Assembly (NCBI GenBank): GCA_022813625.1 | Contig: JAKLMB010000013.1 | Span: 62,001 to 126,000, forward strand | Direction of reading: 5' to 3' | DNA from: Aaosphaeria pasadenensis | Taxonomy: Eukaryota > Ascomycota > Dothideomycetes > Pleosporales | Length of the DNA: 64,000 nt | Shown: piece by piece, positions 31,347-43,310 of the stretch | Numbering within the stretch: the first letter of the stretch is position 1 | How the letters are laid out: every line of letters starts with the position of its first letter | Program-made: the position numbers and the translations under genes | The notes under the pieces: generated by a model | The model's input: only the letters and a program-made list of their open reading frames with translations | The model's database searches: none | Told to the model about the DNA's origin: nothing

Positions 31347-33724
31347 ATGGCTGAGACGGATCAGTCGGCGGAGGCGAAGGCTCCCACGTCGCAGAAGAAG
31401 CGCAAGGATCTGTCCAAGGCCGACAACGATGACCTCGACATGATCGATAGCGCTTTTCAGCGTATAAAGAATATCATTCCCGGCGCGCCTTACGTCTTAT
31501 CAACGCCATCCCTTGATCCTTACAATCATTACTCCAAACATGAGGCACGCGCCTGGATATTGGGACGCCTCTACAGACCCGACGAAGAACACCTACAATA
31601 CCGTACTTTTCATTTCCGCGAACCATATGTGGACTGCTTTGTGCTACAACCAGATGAGGAAGAGGAGGCAGAACACGAGCGACCCAAATCGCAAGCTTCC
31701 AGTACATCACAGCAAGCCCAGCAAGCGCCCAAGAAGAAAATCAGTCTTTCTGCATACAAGTCCAAACAGGCAAATGGGGTCATCACGCCGGGTGCTAAGA
31801 AGGTTTCGCCCACCCTTCCTCCTGCCAAAGTACCTTCACAGTCCAACGGCGTTAAGAAGACCGAGAAACCGCCATCGTCCACCCAGAAGCCCGAAGATTC
31901 CAGGTCACACAAGCGGTAAGTTTTGTACCGGTCGGGTTGTACCATATGTTTCTAACTCGCAACAGGCCTGCAGCCGAAGGTTTTCCACCAGAGAAACCCG
32001 CAAAACGTCCTCGTGACGACCTTCACCAATCGTCACGCGAAGCAACAAATCGAAGCTCTGCAGAACCAAGGGCCGATTTGGATAAATCCGTACCCTCCAA
32101 CTCTACACCACACGGTCTTCCTCCTCTGTTATCTCCGGTCGACCAACCCGTCAGCAATCCTTATGGTCTCCCTGACATCCTGTCCCCGACCCTTCCGTCA
32201 AATATTCAGGTAGAGTTGGATAGGTTAGAAACACAACGCAAACGCGGAGACTCGAATGCCTCCTCAACATCTGCAAAGAGTCAACTGTTGACAGTCCCTG
32301 ATGGTGGAGCCGAGAGGCGTGAGGAAGGATCCAAGGGGCCACGAGTGAGATCCGTATCGGTGAATTCGAAGTCTCCAAATGTACCTACGGCCACGCAGAG
32401 CACTCGTGCGGCTCCTAGTCTCATTGTGAAACTCAAATATGGGAAGCGGCATGCGGCAACGATTTCACAGCTTCTACGGCTCCCTCGAGCCAGGAAGGCA
32501 CCCGTTACTTCTGAGAAGGAACGACCCTCCAAAACGACAGCAACTGCAGCTGAGCCGTCTTCAACAAAACCCAAGGAAAATCCGAAGATTACGAGTCGCC
32601 GCCTTGAAAACACTGTCTCATCGGCGAAAAGTAGTCCGGCAACAGGGAAGGTTGCTGGGAAACGACCACGAAGCGAGTTGGATCCTCCGTCTAATGAACC
32701 AAGCAAGCGTCATAAGGCACAGTCAGTCCAAGATGGCTCAAGCACACCGCAACACGCAACGGCATCCCCGGTCGTATCAGCGAAGTCCAGCGCACAAAAG
32801 GCACCTTATACAACCCCTCGAAAGGAGCACCGGGCTGTCAATCTGCTTCGTACTGGCTCTAACGAAGGTACCGACTCGACCCCAGGTCGGTCTGGCACAC
32901 CAACAAACGCTAAACACCTGGACGTGAAGACAACACCGACTTCGGCTCCTCCAAGCGGAAAGAGCAAGGTCGACTTCCAGATCCTTTCACAAGTATCGAT
33001 GAAACTCAACCAGATGGGTCGGGCACTCAAACACGAGGCCCAGAAGATCGTAAGCGACGCTGGGGGGAAGCTGAACAAACACGACCAAAAGCGTGTGGCT
33101 ATCACCGCTCTCGAGTGCATCATATCCTACATGGCTGCGTACACCGCGCAGGACAGGTCCAACCATCTTCGTGGTCGTGCGGGTGATGTCGAAGGCACCT
33201 GGAAGACCCTCCTGCCTCTCTGTACATCATTCACTAGGTTCACCCATGATGTACCCTATCTTGATGGCCTACGATTATACCTTGGCACTGCTATCGCTGC
33301 GTCCATATGCTCCCAGATGGCGCCCCGTGCTCCACGGCCGGAAGCTCATGATTCTCCTCAGGATATCGCTCAGAATGAGCTATCCAAACAGCACAGCGTT
33401 CTCTCCAAAAGTTTCGCTTTGCTTGCCGACCACTTCATGAAACTAAATCGTTACGCGCAGGAATCTAGGATGTTGCTGCCTGTCGAAGACATCCAAAAAC
33501 ACTTCCCAAAGACATGGGCAAACAGGGATTCGATCGCCAATGTCTCCAAGGATTCAGAAAAGTTCCCAGGAGGCAAGCTCTCCGGTCCATATTTCCTCCC
33601 GATTCAGAATGACACGACACCTATCCAGGCCGTTAGATTCGGCATCAGATTCTTGGGTGAATATTGCGAAAAGGAACGCGTCGACTACAAGCTTCGCGTC
33701 AGCCTCGACAGGCCTGAATTATAA
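31347..33724 (+). CDS. Nuclear-looking conserved protein of unknown function, 775 residues
   Basis: The model is 31347..31915 and 31966..33724; a GTAAGT donor and CAACAG acceptor keep frame. The N-terminus (residues 30-105) looks folded: AFQRIKNIIPGAPYVLSTP, then HEARAWILGRLYRP and FREPYVDCFVLQPDEEEE. A basic block follows, KKKISLSAYKSKQANG (about residue 132), a motif I have seen in other filamentous ascomycete proteins without a firm name. The long middle is Ser/Pro/Lys-rich with several KRPR-type nuclear signals. Residues 535-760 are helical and conserved-looking (GRALKHEAQKIVSDAGGKLN, VAITALECIISYMAAYTAQD, YLDGLRLYLGTAIAASICS), probably a protein-interaction domain. A transcription or chromatin role is a guess from composition. 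Confidence 0.75.
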
Positions 33725-35461
33725 AAAAGCATATCATCATTCCTGCGTGTACAATGAACGACCTCGAAATTCGGCATAGCGGACTGGGTTTACTGAGTCA
33801 AATGGGGTTATCTGTATTTTGAGTTTTACATGGCGTTATCCTGCACCGACGAGTGCGATCGACTGGTAATCTTCCTAAGTAAATGGCGTTTACTCTCTCT
33901 CCGGGTTGTGGAGAAGTGGGCTGATTGACCTACATCAGTCCCACTCACTTTGCTTTTCCATTCTGAACGACTCCACGGATTTTTCTTTTCTCCCTGTGGA
34001 AGTCGCCTAGGCGGGTGCAAATCCCGGTCCTTTTTCTCGATTTTCCTTTGAATCTTTTTGGCTGGCGGGCAAAGGGCGATACCCCAAACGAGGCGGCAGA
34101 GTATTTTTATTTAAACGGCCTCCTCTTTTCCTTTATATATTCTATTCCTCTACTTTTCATCTGGACCGGTGGTCTACGCCATAGCCCCTCGATACCTCAA
34201 TAGTTTTCATACCATACATGGAGCGACGACGGTCCATCTAGTTATAGTCTTTAGGGAAGATTACCTATCTACCTGCCCATGCATGCACGCATGATAATGG
34301 TACATATTCATTCAAAACATACGTCTAATGTCCTCTCCTCGCCTGGTTTGAAAGACTGTGATTTCTCAACGTGAATAATTGGCATACTTACGTTATTCAA
34401 CGCCATATTGATGAAAGTGGTCGTGGCGGTCGTAATCTTCGGTCGGATTCTTGATATCATGCTTGGAAAGGTTTCGCCCGGCGGTGGTGGTGTCTGCCTT
34501 TTGTAACGCCACATTATTCGCTCATTCGAATAGTGGGCCTGATATATTTCTAGGCCATACAAGGGAGGGTATTGTGATTTCGTGCTCGCTGGTGAGCATG
34601 AATGGTAGTAAATGTTTTTGTTCCCTTGGCCAAGGGAACATAACGTGTGGAGCAATTTACAGCACACCAAGTGTACAAATAATCATTTAAAACTACAAAT
34701 ACTGCTGTTTCAATATATATTTCTCTTTTTCCTTCATGTACTCATTTCAATGTTTCGATTTTTCATTACTTTTTAAACCATTTCGTTGTTCTTGGATACG
34801 TAGAGGAAATATAGTGGGATGTAGTGAGTGGTATATGAATACGAAACTAGGTAATTAACGAAATGACTACCGAAGTAATCTGATCGTGAATGAGAAGGTA
34901 ATTCATATCAGAACGACAGATGATATACTCGTAGCGTTTCCGATGAAAATGGAAGAAGCGGGATATGTTATAAAATATCAAGGTATGAGGAGACTTGCAC
35001 TGTGTTTATGAGCGAGCAAGGCAGATGAATGTCATCAACAGGCACGTAAATCGCTTCTTTTACACATCAATATCAGAGCATCCATGTGAACCACTTCCAC
35101 TACGTTGCAATGAAAAAAAACATAGGACGAAGAAAAAAGGACGAAAGAAGATTGACGAAAAAAGTATATTGTCATTGCAACGGGAAAATTTGCTCGGAAG
35201 ATCCCACCCTCGCGTCTTGCTCTCGCCCTCCCACGCGCGATTATAAAGATTCGTGACGGTCCCAATTATAATCAAAGTTACCAAAAAATCTAGAATAAGT
35301 GAGAAGAATAAGATGATGGGGGAAAAAGTTTAAACACAAGAAATGCCCTTTCTGATGCCCTCTCCTATTCCTGGGGAAATTTCCACGGACAACTGACTTC
35401 TCTCGCGATTCAATCTTTGAATCAATCCTAGTCCCTTCAAGCTTGTAGCGGCCACACTCTA
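33725..35461. other. Intergenic region between convergent genes
   Basis: No supportable gene in 1.7 kb. It is AT-rich with poly-A/T runs (34680-34800, 35105-35165). Short frames are unrelated to known proteins. Confidence 0.5.
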
Positions 35462-37028
35462 CTACCAACCAGGCTGTGGTGGTCCGCCTTGTCCGCCTTG
35501 TCCGCCTTGTCCGCCTTGTCCGCCATGATATCCTTGTTGGTGAGATGGAGGTCCGCTGTTGTATGGGTTAGGAGCACCGCCGTATTGGTTGTGCTGATGG
35601 TTGTCATAGTTCTGATGGCCGCCGTATGGACCACCGCCATACGAAGGGTTTTGGTTGGCGGGACCTCCGTAGCCAGCTTCGTTGCCGTATGGGCGGGGTT
35701 GGTTGCCGTACTGACTTGGTGGCTGCTGGTGTTGCTGAGATCCACCATAGCTCTGACTGTGACCTTGGTTGTGGCCTTGGTTTTGGCCTTGATTGTGCGA
35801 GGATGGTGGCCCGTATTGGTTGTATTGGTGTTGTGTTGGCTGAGGCGAGTTGTACGAACCAGGTGGCGGTGGGAAGTTCTGACCGTGCTGCCCACCATGG
35901 CTCTGTTGAGACTGATTCTGGCCGTAAGAGTTATTCTGCTGCGGCGGTGGGGAGGTGTAGCTGCTCTGGTTTGGTGCGCCGCCGTGTTGGTTGTGCGATT
36001 GACCTTGTCCAGAGGGATTGTATGATGTGGGTGGGGGAGGTCCTGAATAGCTCTGTCCAGAGCCTGAAGAACTGTTATGGCTGTATCCGTAATCGTTGGA
36101 TGGCTTGTTGTGCTGCCGATCTGGTTAATACAAGATGTCTGGTGGACAATCCGAGTCGACTATAACTTACAGATGATCCACCCAGTACGTTACCGAGGAG
36201 CCCTCCCAAGCCGCCTGAACCATGCCCTCCAGATCCGGAATTATTATGACTCCCAGAAGAAGACTGCTGGTTTCCGTGCGAGGATGGCTTGCCACCACTG
36301 TTCAACAAGCTGCTGGCGAGGGACCCAAGTCCGGACCCTCCACTGCCTCCATGGCCGCTGCTACCGTGTGATTGCTTGCCTCCTCCAAGGAATGATCCAG
36401 CTAGTTGTCCGACCAGATTGTTGGAGCCTCCGCTATCATTCTTCTTTCCTCCTCCCAAGAGCGCATTCACTGCGACACTCTAATCTCGTTATTAGTTCAT
36501 TAACGTCCACCTCAACGGCTTGGACTAAACACATACGCCGAGACCACGGTCCCCGGATGGACCGTCCACACCCCGTGTGCCATCGCCAAAGTCAGGGCCT
36601 TGTGTTCCATCATGAGGCCTGTTGTAAGGATTTGTCGGCTGCGCAGGTGTGCCGGCGTGCGAGCCTCCGTTCGACGCAATGTCGTCGTCTCGGGGCAGCT
36701 CCCACTGGGATTTGCCATTACTAATTTGCACATCTATTGAATATTGTCAATTATGGTTCGATAACCATGAGGCAAACGACCTAAACGTTCGCGATAGTAA
36801 GAAGCGTATGACGTACAGTAGTATTTCTGGGAACTATTTGGGCGTATCGTTAGCGAGACATGGAGAGAGAGTGGATGGGATGAGTGGCGGGGTAGTGAGT
36901 AGCCATAATGACACCAGAGAATACAGTACGTACCTAGCATCCCATTGAGCTATCCATCCGGCTGGGAGCTTGGGTAGAGTTGGATCTGTCGGTCCTGAGT
37001 CTGGAGGAGATTGGGGTGGTGCGGCCAT
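35462..37028 (-). CDS. WW-domain protein with Gly-rich and Gln/Pro/Tyr-rich tail
   Basis: The model is complement(35462..36112, 36171..36479, 36537..36733, 36817..36826, 36930..37028), 421 residues. The WW domain is residues 21-48: LPAGWIAQWDARY, then KYYYVQISNGKSQWELP, with both signature tryptophans. It is split over three exons, the middle one only 10 nt. Downstream are a Gly/Ser-rich region (SGGSNNLVGQLAGSFLGGG, LGGLLGNVLGGSS), short hydrophobic Gly-flanked stretches that may self-associate, and a Q/N/Y/P-rich tail of 217 residues ending in repeated GGQ and PPQPGW. WW domains bind proline-rich partners, and the tail resembles aggregation-prone, prion-like sequences. Comparable fungal WW proteins are mostly uncharacterised. 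The acceptor of the last exon was chosen because only it keeps the low-complexity frame. Confidence 0.85.
35483..35524. repeat. 9-bp coding minisatellite (GGQ repeats)
   Basis: TCCGCCTTG is repeated four to five times and encodes tandem Gly-Gly-Gln near the C-terminus of the WW protein on the minus strand. Perfect in-frame copies suggest recent length change. Confidence 0.9.
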
Positions 37029-37830
37029 GTTGATGTTGTTCACGCTTCAGTGCTCTTGTGGTCGGTGGCAGCGGGGCAGATGCTATGGTGGGAGCACGAG
37101 AAGAGTCAAGGTTACTAGCGACCAGAGAAAGGGCGAACAATTTCCGGAAGAGTAGCAGGTCTCGAATCCTCGAGATCGAACGAGCGCTTATATGGTCGCA
37201 GGGAGCGCACTGGAGAGAGTGTGAGTGGTGAAGTTGGTGTTATTTGGGCAAGACGGAGGGTGGCTGAGTAGTGCTACCCTAATGACGACGGCGGACGAGG
37301 CCTGCTTGCGCCCGCCGCCGTGCGAACAGCCCCGGCCACCGCAATAAAGACGCAGCTGTGAGATGCACATACACAGTACGGAGCGCGCACACACACCTTC
37401 ATTCATCTTCAGACCTACGCAAAGTGTGGCTGAGGTAAAGAGTCTTCGTGGCGCAACGCCTCTTGTTGTTGTGTTGCTTTTCTTAGTGATTCTGCTGCAG
37501 CTTTGATAGGATTAACTGCATCCTCATCTTTCATCCCCCCGTGTGCGCGCTCTGCATGGCCCAATCTGAAGCATGGAATTGCAGGCAGGAATTAACATAA
37601 CTTTAAAGGCGATTTGTTTCTATTTGTCAAAGTCGGACGGAGAAGTATATTATCAGTATCACTTGTCATAAAGTCCTGAGTGGTATCATGCCATCCTAGT
37701 CATTGCCCGAATCTCCCGGCTTTTGCGACGTTACATTCCGAATAGCGTACATCATTATTATCATTATTGAGCGTATGTGTTCCGAGGTTTCCCACAGGTT
37801 GTCCTAGGTATACCAAGAAACATAGAACCA
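37029..37830. promoter_or_regulatory. Promoter region of the WW protein and 3' flank of the F-box-like gene
   Basis: No gene is supported. The GC-rich part at 37280-37340 and the CA-rich run near 37385 are the only visible compositional features. A simple ATTATTATCATTATT tract lies near 37752. Confidence 0.45.
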
Positions 37831-40073
37831 TTACCAGGCGTACGTGTCTTCTACCGTATCATTGCCATTCCAATCCTCGTCTCCACTGACCTCGTCGTCA
37901 AGGAAGTCTGCCTCATCATATATCTGCTCTTGAGGACGGGAATTGTCAATGCGAAAGAGCACCTTGTAACAAAGTCCTTGTATGTAATCTGCACCTGCAT
38001 CGTCAGACTCGTCGCTGTCAACATCGCTCTCGTCGGATTCATCCGACTTTACTCTATCTCGTAAACGTCTTGCGTTCCATTTCTCATTGGACGGGTTCTT
38101 GCTTGACGAGATCAAGGGAGCGTCGCTATCACTATCTGGTCCTTCCAAAGTTGCTTGATCGTGCTTCTGTCCTTCATGCAGTGTAACAGATTGACCGGAA
38201 GTCGTGTTCGAATTCTTCTGGCTGGCCGCTTTCCACTCTCTGAACGCCCGCAAAGATACCAAGTGCGGACTGGGTGGCTTTGCCCTTCTTGCAAACACAT
38301 TCTGAAAGCGCGCTGTCCATTTTCGCCGAAACTTGGCCCTCTGGCGCCAGTCAATGTCGACCATAGCTGTAATGACAACTTCCCGGAGCCACGGTAGATC
38401 TTCTGCTGCCTCAATCAAGGAAGTGAAGAAGGCTATCGCCGCTACCGGTGTCCAGTTTCGGAGAAACTCTAAGTTGATGACTTGCAGAGTAGAAGGCCAG
38501 GTAGGAATCTCCCCTTCCTCCAGGAGATGATCATACAGAGGCTCATTGTCCGAAGTTGTGGATAGAGAGTTGTAATAGTGCATGTCCATCTTGAGTACCT
38601 CGAGCTTCGGGCAGGTAGTCTTCAGATTGACCAAGAAGGACATGTCTAAGCATTGATTGTGGTCCAGGATTAGCTCCTCTAATTCCCTACCATGCGACGT
38701 GAGGAAGGCTTGAAGTGGATCAGAAAATATGTCCCTGCAGTTGGTGATGGTCAGGCTCTTCAGTCTGTGCGGAAGCAGAGGCAATAGTCGTTCATTGAGA
38801 ATACTGCAAGTCTCAAATGTTAAAGATCTCAGAGCGGGAAGCGCAGCCAACGCCGTACCAAGCAGTTCTTCAGCACTAGGGACCTCGTCTTCCTCGCTCT
38901 TCGGCGTAGAGTCCGAGTGAAATTTTGTCAGTGATATGTCGCGAAGTGTCTGGAATGCGGTTGTACTGTGGATGTCTTTGATCCAGACAAGACCATGCGC
39001 ACAATATGCGCTGTTCCATCGCCAGCTCGTCAATCGCAGTTCGCTCTGGCGGAGAGCCTCGAAGAGCTCCTCAGGATAGTACCAACGCCGGATCTGCCTG
39101 GATCTTGGTCTGTATGGTGGCTTGTCGAAGGGGTCGAAAATGTCAATTTCCTTCAGCGTCTTGGAAGAAGTTATCAAAGCAGCAAGGTCACTGACACTGT
39201 TCGCAGTGTCAGTCAGTTTTGACATCCTCGTAGCGTCCAATTCCAGTCTTTTGACCATGACGGCATAGTCCTGTTGAATCTTGGAGACACTCGAGCTTAT
39301 GCGATGGACGAGATCCTTCCGATTTTGTCTCACGGCAAATATGGGTGGGTTGCGGTATAGGGCCGTGAGAGCTGGCTTCGTAAAAGCTGAGCACATACGA
39401 GCAGCGCGTACAAGCCATATAATAGAAGGGGTAGGTGTAAAATTCTCGTCGTGTAAGGGATGAGAAGCGTAAACAAATATTTGAAGGAGGACATGATAAG
39501 GAAGTGTGGCCCACGGTGGAATATTTCCGTCACTAACGATGGCAGCTTGAGGCGCATCGACGGCTTGTTCGGGTGCTATAAACTCGTTAGATAGGACCAT
39601 ACGACACTTTACTCTGACTTACAGCGTCTCCGTTTCAAGGGAGCCCCAAGAGATCGCCTTTGTCTTCCTTTGTTTCTTGATATCTCCCTTGATGTCCTGT
39701 TTGTCTGAGGAGTAACTTTGGGTTGCACACGTGGTGCTCGTCGTGGAGTCGTTACTTCTACCTCCTCTTGATAATCCTCGTCCCAGTCATCGTCAGAGCT
39801 TGATTCGCGATAGCTGATATTCTGCCTTCCCCGAAGGTTTACGTTCTTTGACCTCGGTGCGCTGGACCTAGCATGGGAAGTGCGATTGCTTGTAGAGGGT
39901 CGGACTGAGGCATCATCTGCAGCGGATGAATGCTGGCGGGTATTAGTACGTCTTGGGGTCGTTCGTTGTCTCGTAGGAGCGTGTGAGCTTTGTGGCTCGT
40001 CGGAGAAGTCTTCATCACTGCTAGGTTCCTTATAGGAAACAGCATCCCGTTTCCGCTTAAGTGTGATCGCCAT
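37831..40073 (-). CDS. F-box/leucine-rich-repeat-like protein, 731 residues
   Basis: The model is complement(37831..39575, 39623..40073); a 47-bp intron with GTAAGT, CTAAC and TATAG elements joins the two frames in phase (KRRR then SPEQAVDAP). The first 150 residues are basic and Ser-rich with acidic patches (MAITLKRKRDAVSYKEPSSD), probably nuclear. An F-box-like segment follows at WATLPYHVLLQIFVYASHPL, then a series of leucine-rich stretches (ALPALRSLTFETCSILNERL, LKSLTITNCRDIFSDPL, LEELILDHNQCLDMSFL, PKLEVLKMDM) typical of LRRs of F-box proteins. This points to a substrate adaptor of an SCF ubiquitin ligase. The last 110 residues are acidic and disordered (SDESDESDVDSDESDD). The substrate is unknown. 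Confidence 0.82.
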
Positions 40074-41085
40074 GTCCGGGAAGCATGCGTGGAGATTGGG
40101 AGCAATTTGGAGTTGGGGACTGGTGGACTCGATCGTATGATATGGAGTATAGGTGTGCTAGTGGCCAAACGATGTTCTGATGTTGGTGAAGGTTGTGCCG
40201 GCCCTCAAGAAACCTCACGTATCGCAGGCATACATTGCGATGAGTGCCTGTCTTGTCATTGTCTGCCGAGCAAGTCGCCGCCCCGCGAAAAGTCCGCGAG
40301 AATCAGTGACGACACTCGAGTGCGCTAACTCAATTTTGGAATACTATCACGTGATGCATTAGTCATCTCAGATCCACCAAATCTAGACTTGATTACCATC
40401 CCTATTTACTTCTTTGAAAGATGCAGACGCGAGAATAATAAACGTCCCGTGAGGAAAGCTGAGGTGCAATGGTAATAACTACGCGTAGTTCTCAGTTACC
40501 GCAATGGTGCGATTGATTGCTTAAGCTTCCGTTTGATGCAGTGATTGCTGGTCAGCATCCACCCGTAACGGTACGGGTACCTACCGTAGTTGCCTCACTT
40601 TCATTCCCATTTTCGCTTTCACTTGTACTTTCACTCTCACTTTCACCCTCACTTTCTTTTATTTTGTCACTATAAACTTTCTTCCATCTAAACGACGTTT
40701 CACTCCACAGTCTCGCGCGCAAAATCATCACCCATTCAGTGTCTCAAAACAATATCTCCACCACGTATCGTAGCGACAAAGCGGCGCAGTAATCACACAT
40801 CTGAAGCGAATACCCCTTCCCATTTTACTGAACTCTCCGCTATTCAGCTTTCTAGTCACTGGGACAGCTTCATCCGAGACTCATATCCACGGACTGTAAT
40901 AGTGAACAGGCCAACGACTTTCGGATCTCGCGCCCCTGAAAGCGTCTTTTCTTCAATAGAACGAAGAACATTTCACTGGCGAAGTTGTTGCTTATTCTGC
41001 AACATCAAGATTGCCACACTCATCGAGAGTATGGAGTAACTTTACTTTCACTCTACATTCAATCTCCATATAGCAACGGAGCCAT
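40074..41085. promoter_or_regulatory. Divergent promoter region with TTTCAC tract
   Basis: It separates the F-box-like gene (minus) from the SUZ12-like gene (plus). A pyrimidine-rich block at 40597-40657 repeats CACTTTC/TTTCAC many times. The SUZ12-like transcript probably starts in the region 40680-41000. No gene is seen inside. Confidence 0.5.
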
Positions 41086-43310
41086 ATGGGCCAAACAAAG
41101 ATCATCTCGGATGGCACTGGGAGCATACTCACTTCCGGCATCCTCAGTGATGAGCGCCGACCTGCATTCTTGCATCGGAATCTGAAACAGGCGTTGAAAG
41201 CTCATCAAGCAGGAGAAGGGCTACAGGATCGCAATCAGTCGGGAACATCCACATCCAGACCGAGATGGGATGCGTCGCCACTCCACCAACCCCCATGGAC
41301 CAATGATAAGAGCAACCATCTGCGTTACCTGGATATTAATCTGAAGGGAATATCTTCAGTCAAAACCATCAATTCGGGCAAATTTGACAATCGAGGTGCC
41401 CTTCCCAACTGTTTTGCATTTGATGTCAACATTGATATCAGCATACGACAGGCCTACACGGCAAGGCCATTCTATTTTCGAACCATCGCGGCCCAGTTGC
41501 ACGTGACACTATTTGGGGGCGTGACAAGCATTATAATCAATCAGCGGGAACGTATAAGGGTTCGCGGAGCGGAGCTGAAACCTTTTATCACTGTTGGAGA
41601 TGGCGGCCACTATGCTATCACAGCCACATTAAGATTTTCGGATCCAGAGCATCGTGATATGGAATCATTCCTGAAGTTCGCTGATCTTGAGTATCCTCTG
41701 CTCAATATGGAGTTGCCCTCACGACTGCAAGCGATGTGGCACGATGTCAAGAGACCAGCACAACCAAAACGAAGTATCTATCAGTCTGCCAATCTCCCAC
41801 TGTTTTCCGACCCACATTCCAGTATTGGGTTTGAGCTGCGGTCGGTAGGTCTCGCCCTACAAATGGAATTGAAATGGGTATCAAGGGCGAAATCTACCCT
41901 TGAGGACTATATGCAAACAAGAAAATCGGCAAACTCTACATTCTCTTTCACTCGTCCACCTGCAAGAAATGTTCGATCTAGATACGAGTTATCATTTGAC
42001 TATTGGGGCCGAACGGTTGTTCTTCGTAGTCTGATGTGTCTAATTTGCGGGCGCTATGAGTTCGGGCATATCGACGACCTCAGGTTACACTTAGACTGTG
42101 TGCACATCTCCTCCAAATACAGTTGGCGCCTATTAAAGGAGGTCAACGGGACACAATACTGGCAGTGCAAGGCTGCACACACTAAAGCTACGAGGAGAGA
42201 TGCCATAGAAGACGATGACGAAGACCGACCATTACCCATCCTCGCCCCTAGACGGCCCTTCAGTCAAACTGATTACTTAGAGAATGGTGACGACAGTTGG
42301 CAAAAGGAAGCTAGGCAGGAAATGTTTGAATGGGAATATGAGACAGAGACCGAGTCCGAATCAGAGAGCGACACCAATGTCTCCACGACAGAGGAGACGA
42401 AGGAAACGACCCGACCTCAATCGCAAGCCACGAACAACTTTAGCAGAGCGAGCATCTATCGCCAAGAATTCAAGGCTACTCTTATGAAGCCTGTCAGATC
42501 CAAAAAGAAATACAAGGTGCCTGCAGCACCAGTAGGAACGACATTCTTCAGGTCACGGTCTAAGCGAATTCTAAAAACAGACGAAGAGATATCCGAGAGC
42601 GAAGACGATATCGACACTGACTGGCTAAGGCTGAAGATAGAAGCCGAGATTACTCGTAACCGCAATATCCCAGAAGCGGCAAAGCGTTTCCTGAAAGGCT
42701 GGAACGCCTATTTGCAGGCTGAGAGACCCCAGAGTGATCTACATTTTAGAGACACGCTGATACGTTTCGCGCATTTCAAGGGGCCTTGGATGCAGAAGGA
42801 AGGATTGATTGGGGATTTCGGAACTCTAATCCAGGAGCTCCGGGATCTCGAAATCATCACAAGCCATATACACAACGCTGCTATGGCATTAGCAACAGAC
42901 GTGCGTCAGAATCGTGGCCCGCGAAGAAGAACGAGAAAGTCTGGCAACTTGGACTACGAGGGCGACATCGAGATGCTTCCAGGGGATGATAATGCTTCTT
43001 CCGACCCGATAATCCCTGAAAACGGCGTCAAAAGTCAACATGGCAAGTGTCTTTGCGGAAGACAAGCTGACGTTCACAAGAGACGGCCTGTTATCTATTG
43101 TGAGAGCATAGTAAGTTATGTCCTTGGTTCCTTCCGGACGTTTTCTCTGACGATTTTCAGTATTGTGTACGTCATGCCTTCCACATTAGCTGTGTGGTCC
43201 AAGCATGGAAGCCAAATGGCGAACCGCTTCCTGAAAGAGAGGACTGGTATTGCAAGGATTGCGAAGAGGATCCTGACAATGACACTGGCTATAGAAGATG
43301 GTATAGTTGA
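41086..43310 (+). CDS. SUZ12-like Polycomb repressive complex 2 subunit with PHD finger
   Basis: The model is 41086..43110 and 43161..43310, 724 residues. Residues 310-340 hold a C2H2 finger (CLICGRYEFGHIDDLRLHL, then the final His) of the SUZ12/VEF type, preceded by YELSFDYWGRTVVLRSL. Residues 480-610 form a VEFS box: FFRSRSKRILK, an acidic run, DTDWLRLKIEAEI, KRFLKGWNAYL, and the helix that in SUZ12 contacts the E(z)/KMT6 methyltransferase. The last 75 residues form a PHD-type finger: CLCGRQADVHKRRPVIYCE, then after the intron YCVRHAFHISCVVQAW and WYCKDCEED, with all eight Cys/His ligands in order. PRC2 trimethylates H3K27 in facultative heterochromatin. The PHD finger is absent from animal SUZ12, so its histone-reading role here is inference. 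Without splicing, the second half of the finger would be lost. Confidence 0.87.

Noticed and set aside
35489..36165. Plus-strand frames opposite the WW protein (Val/Leu-rich, membrane-like)
   Set aside because: They are antisense readings of the Gln/Gly-rich repeats, which give hydrophobic residues on the other strand.
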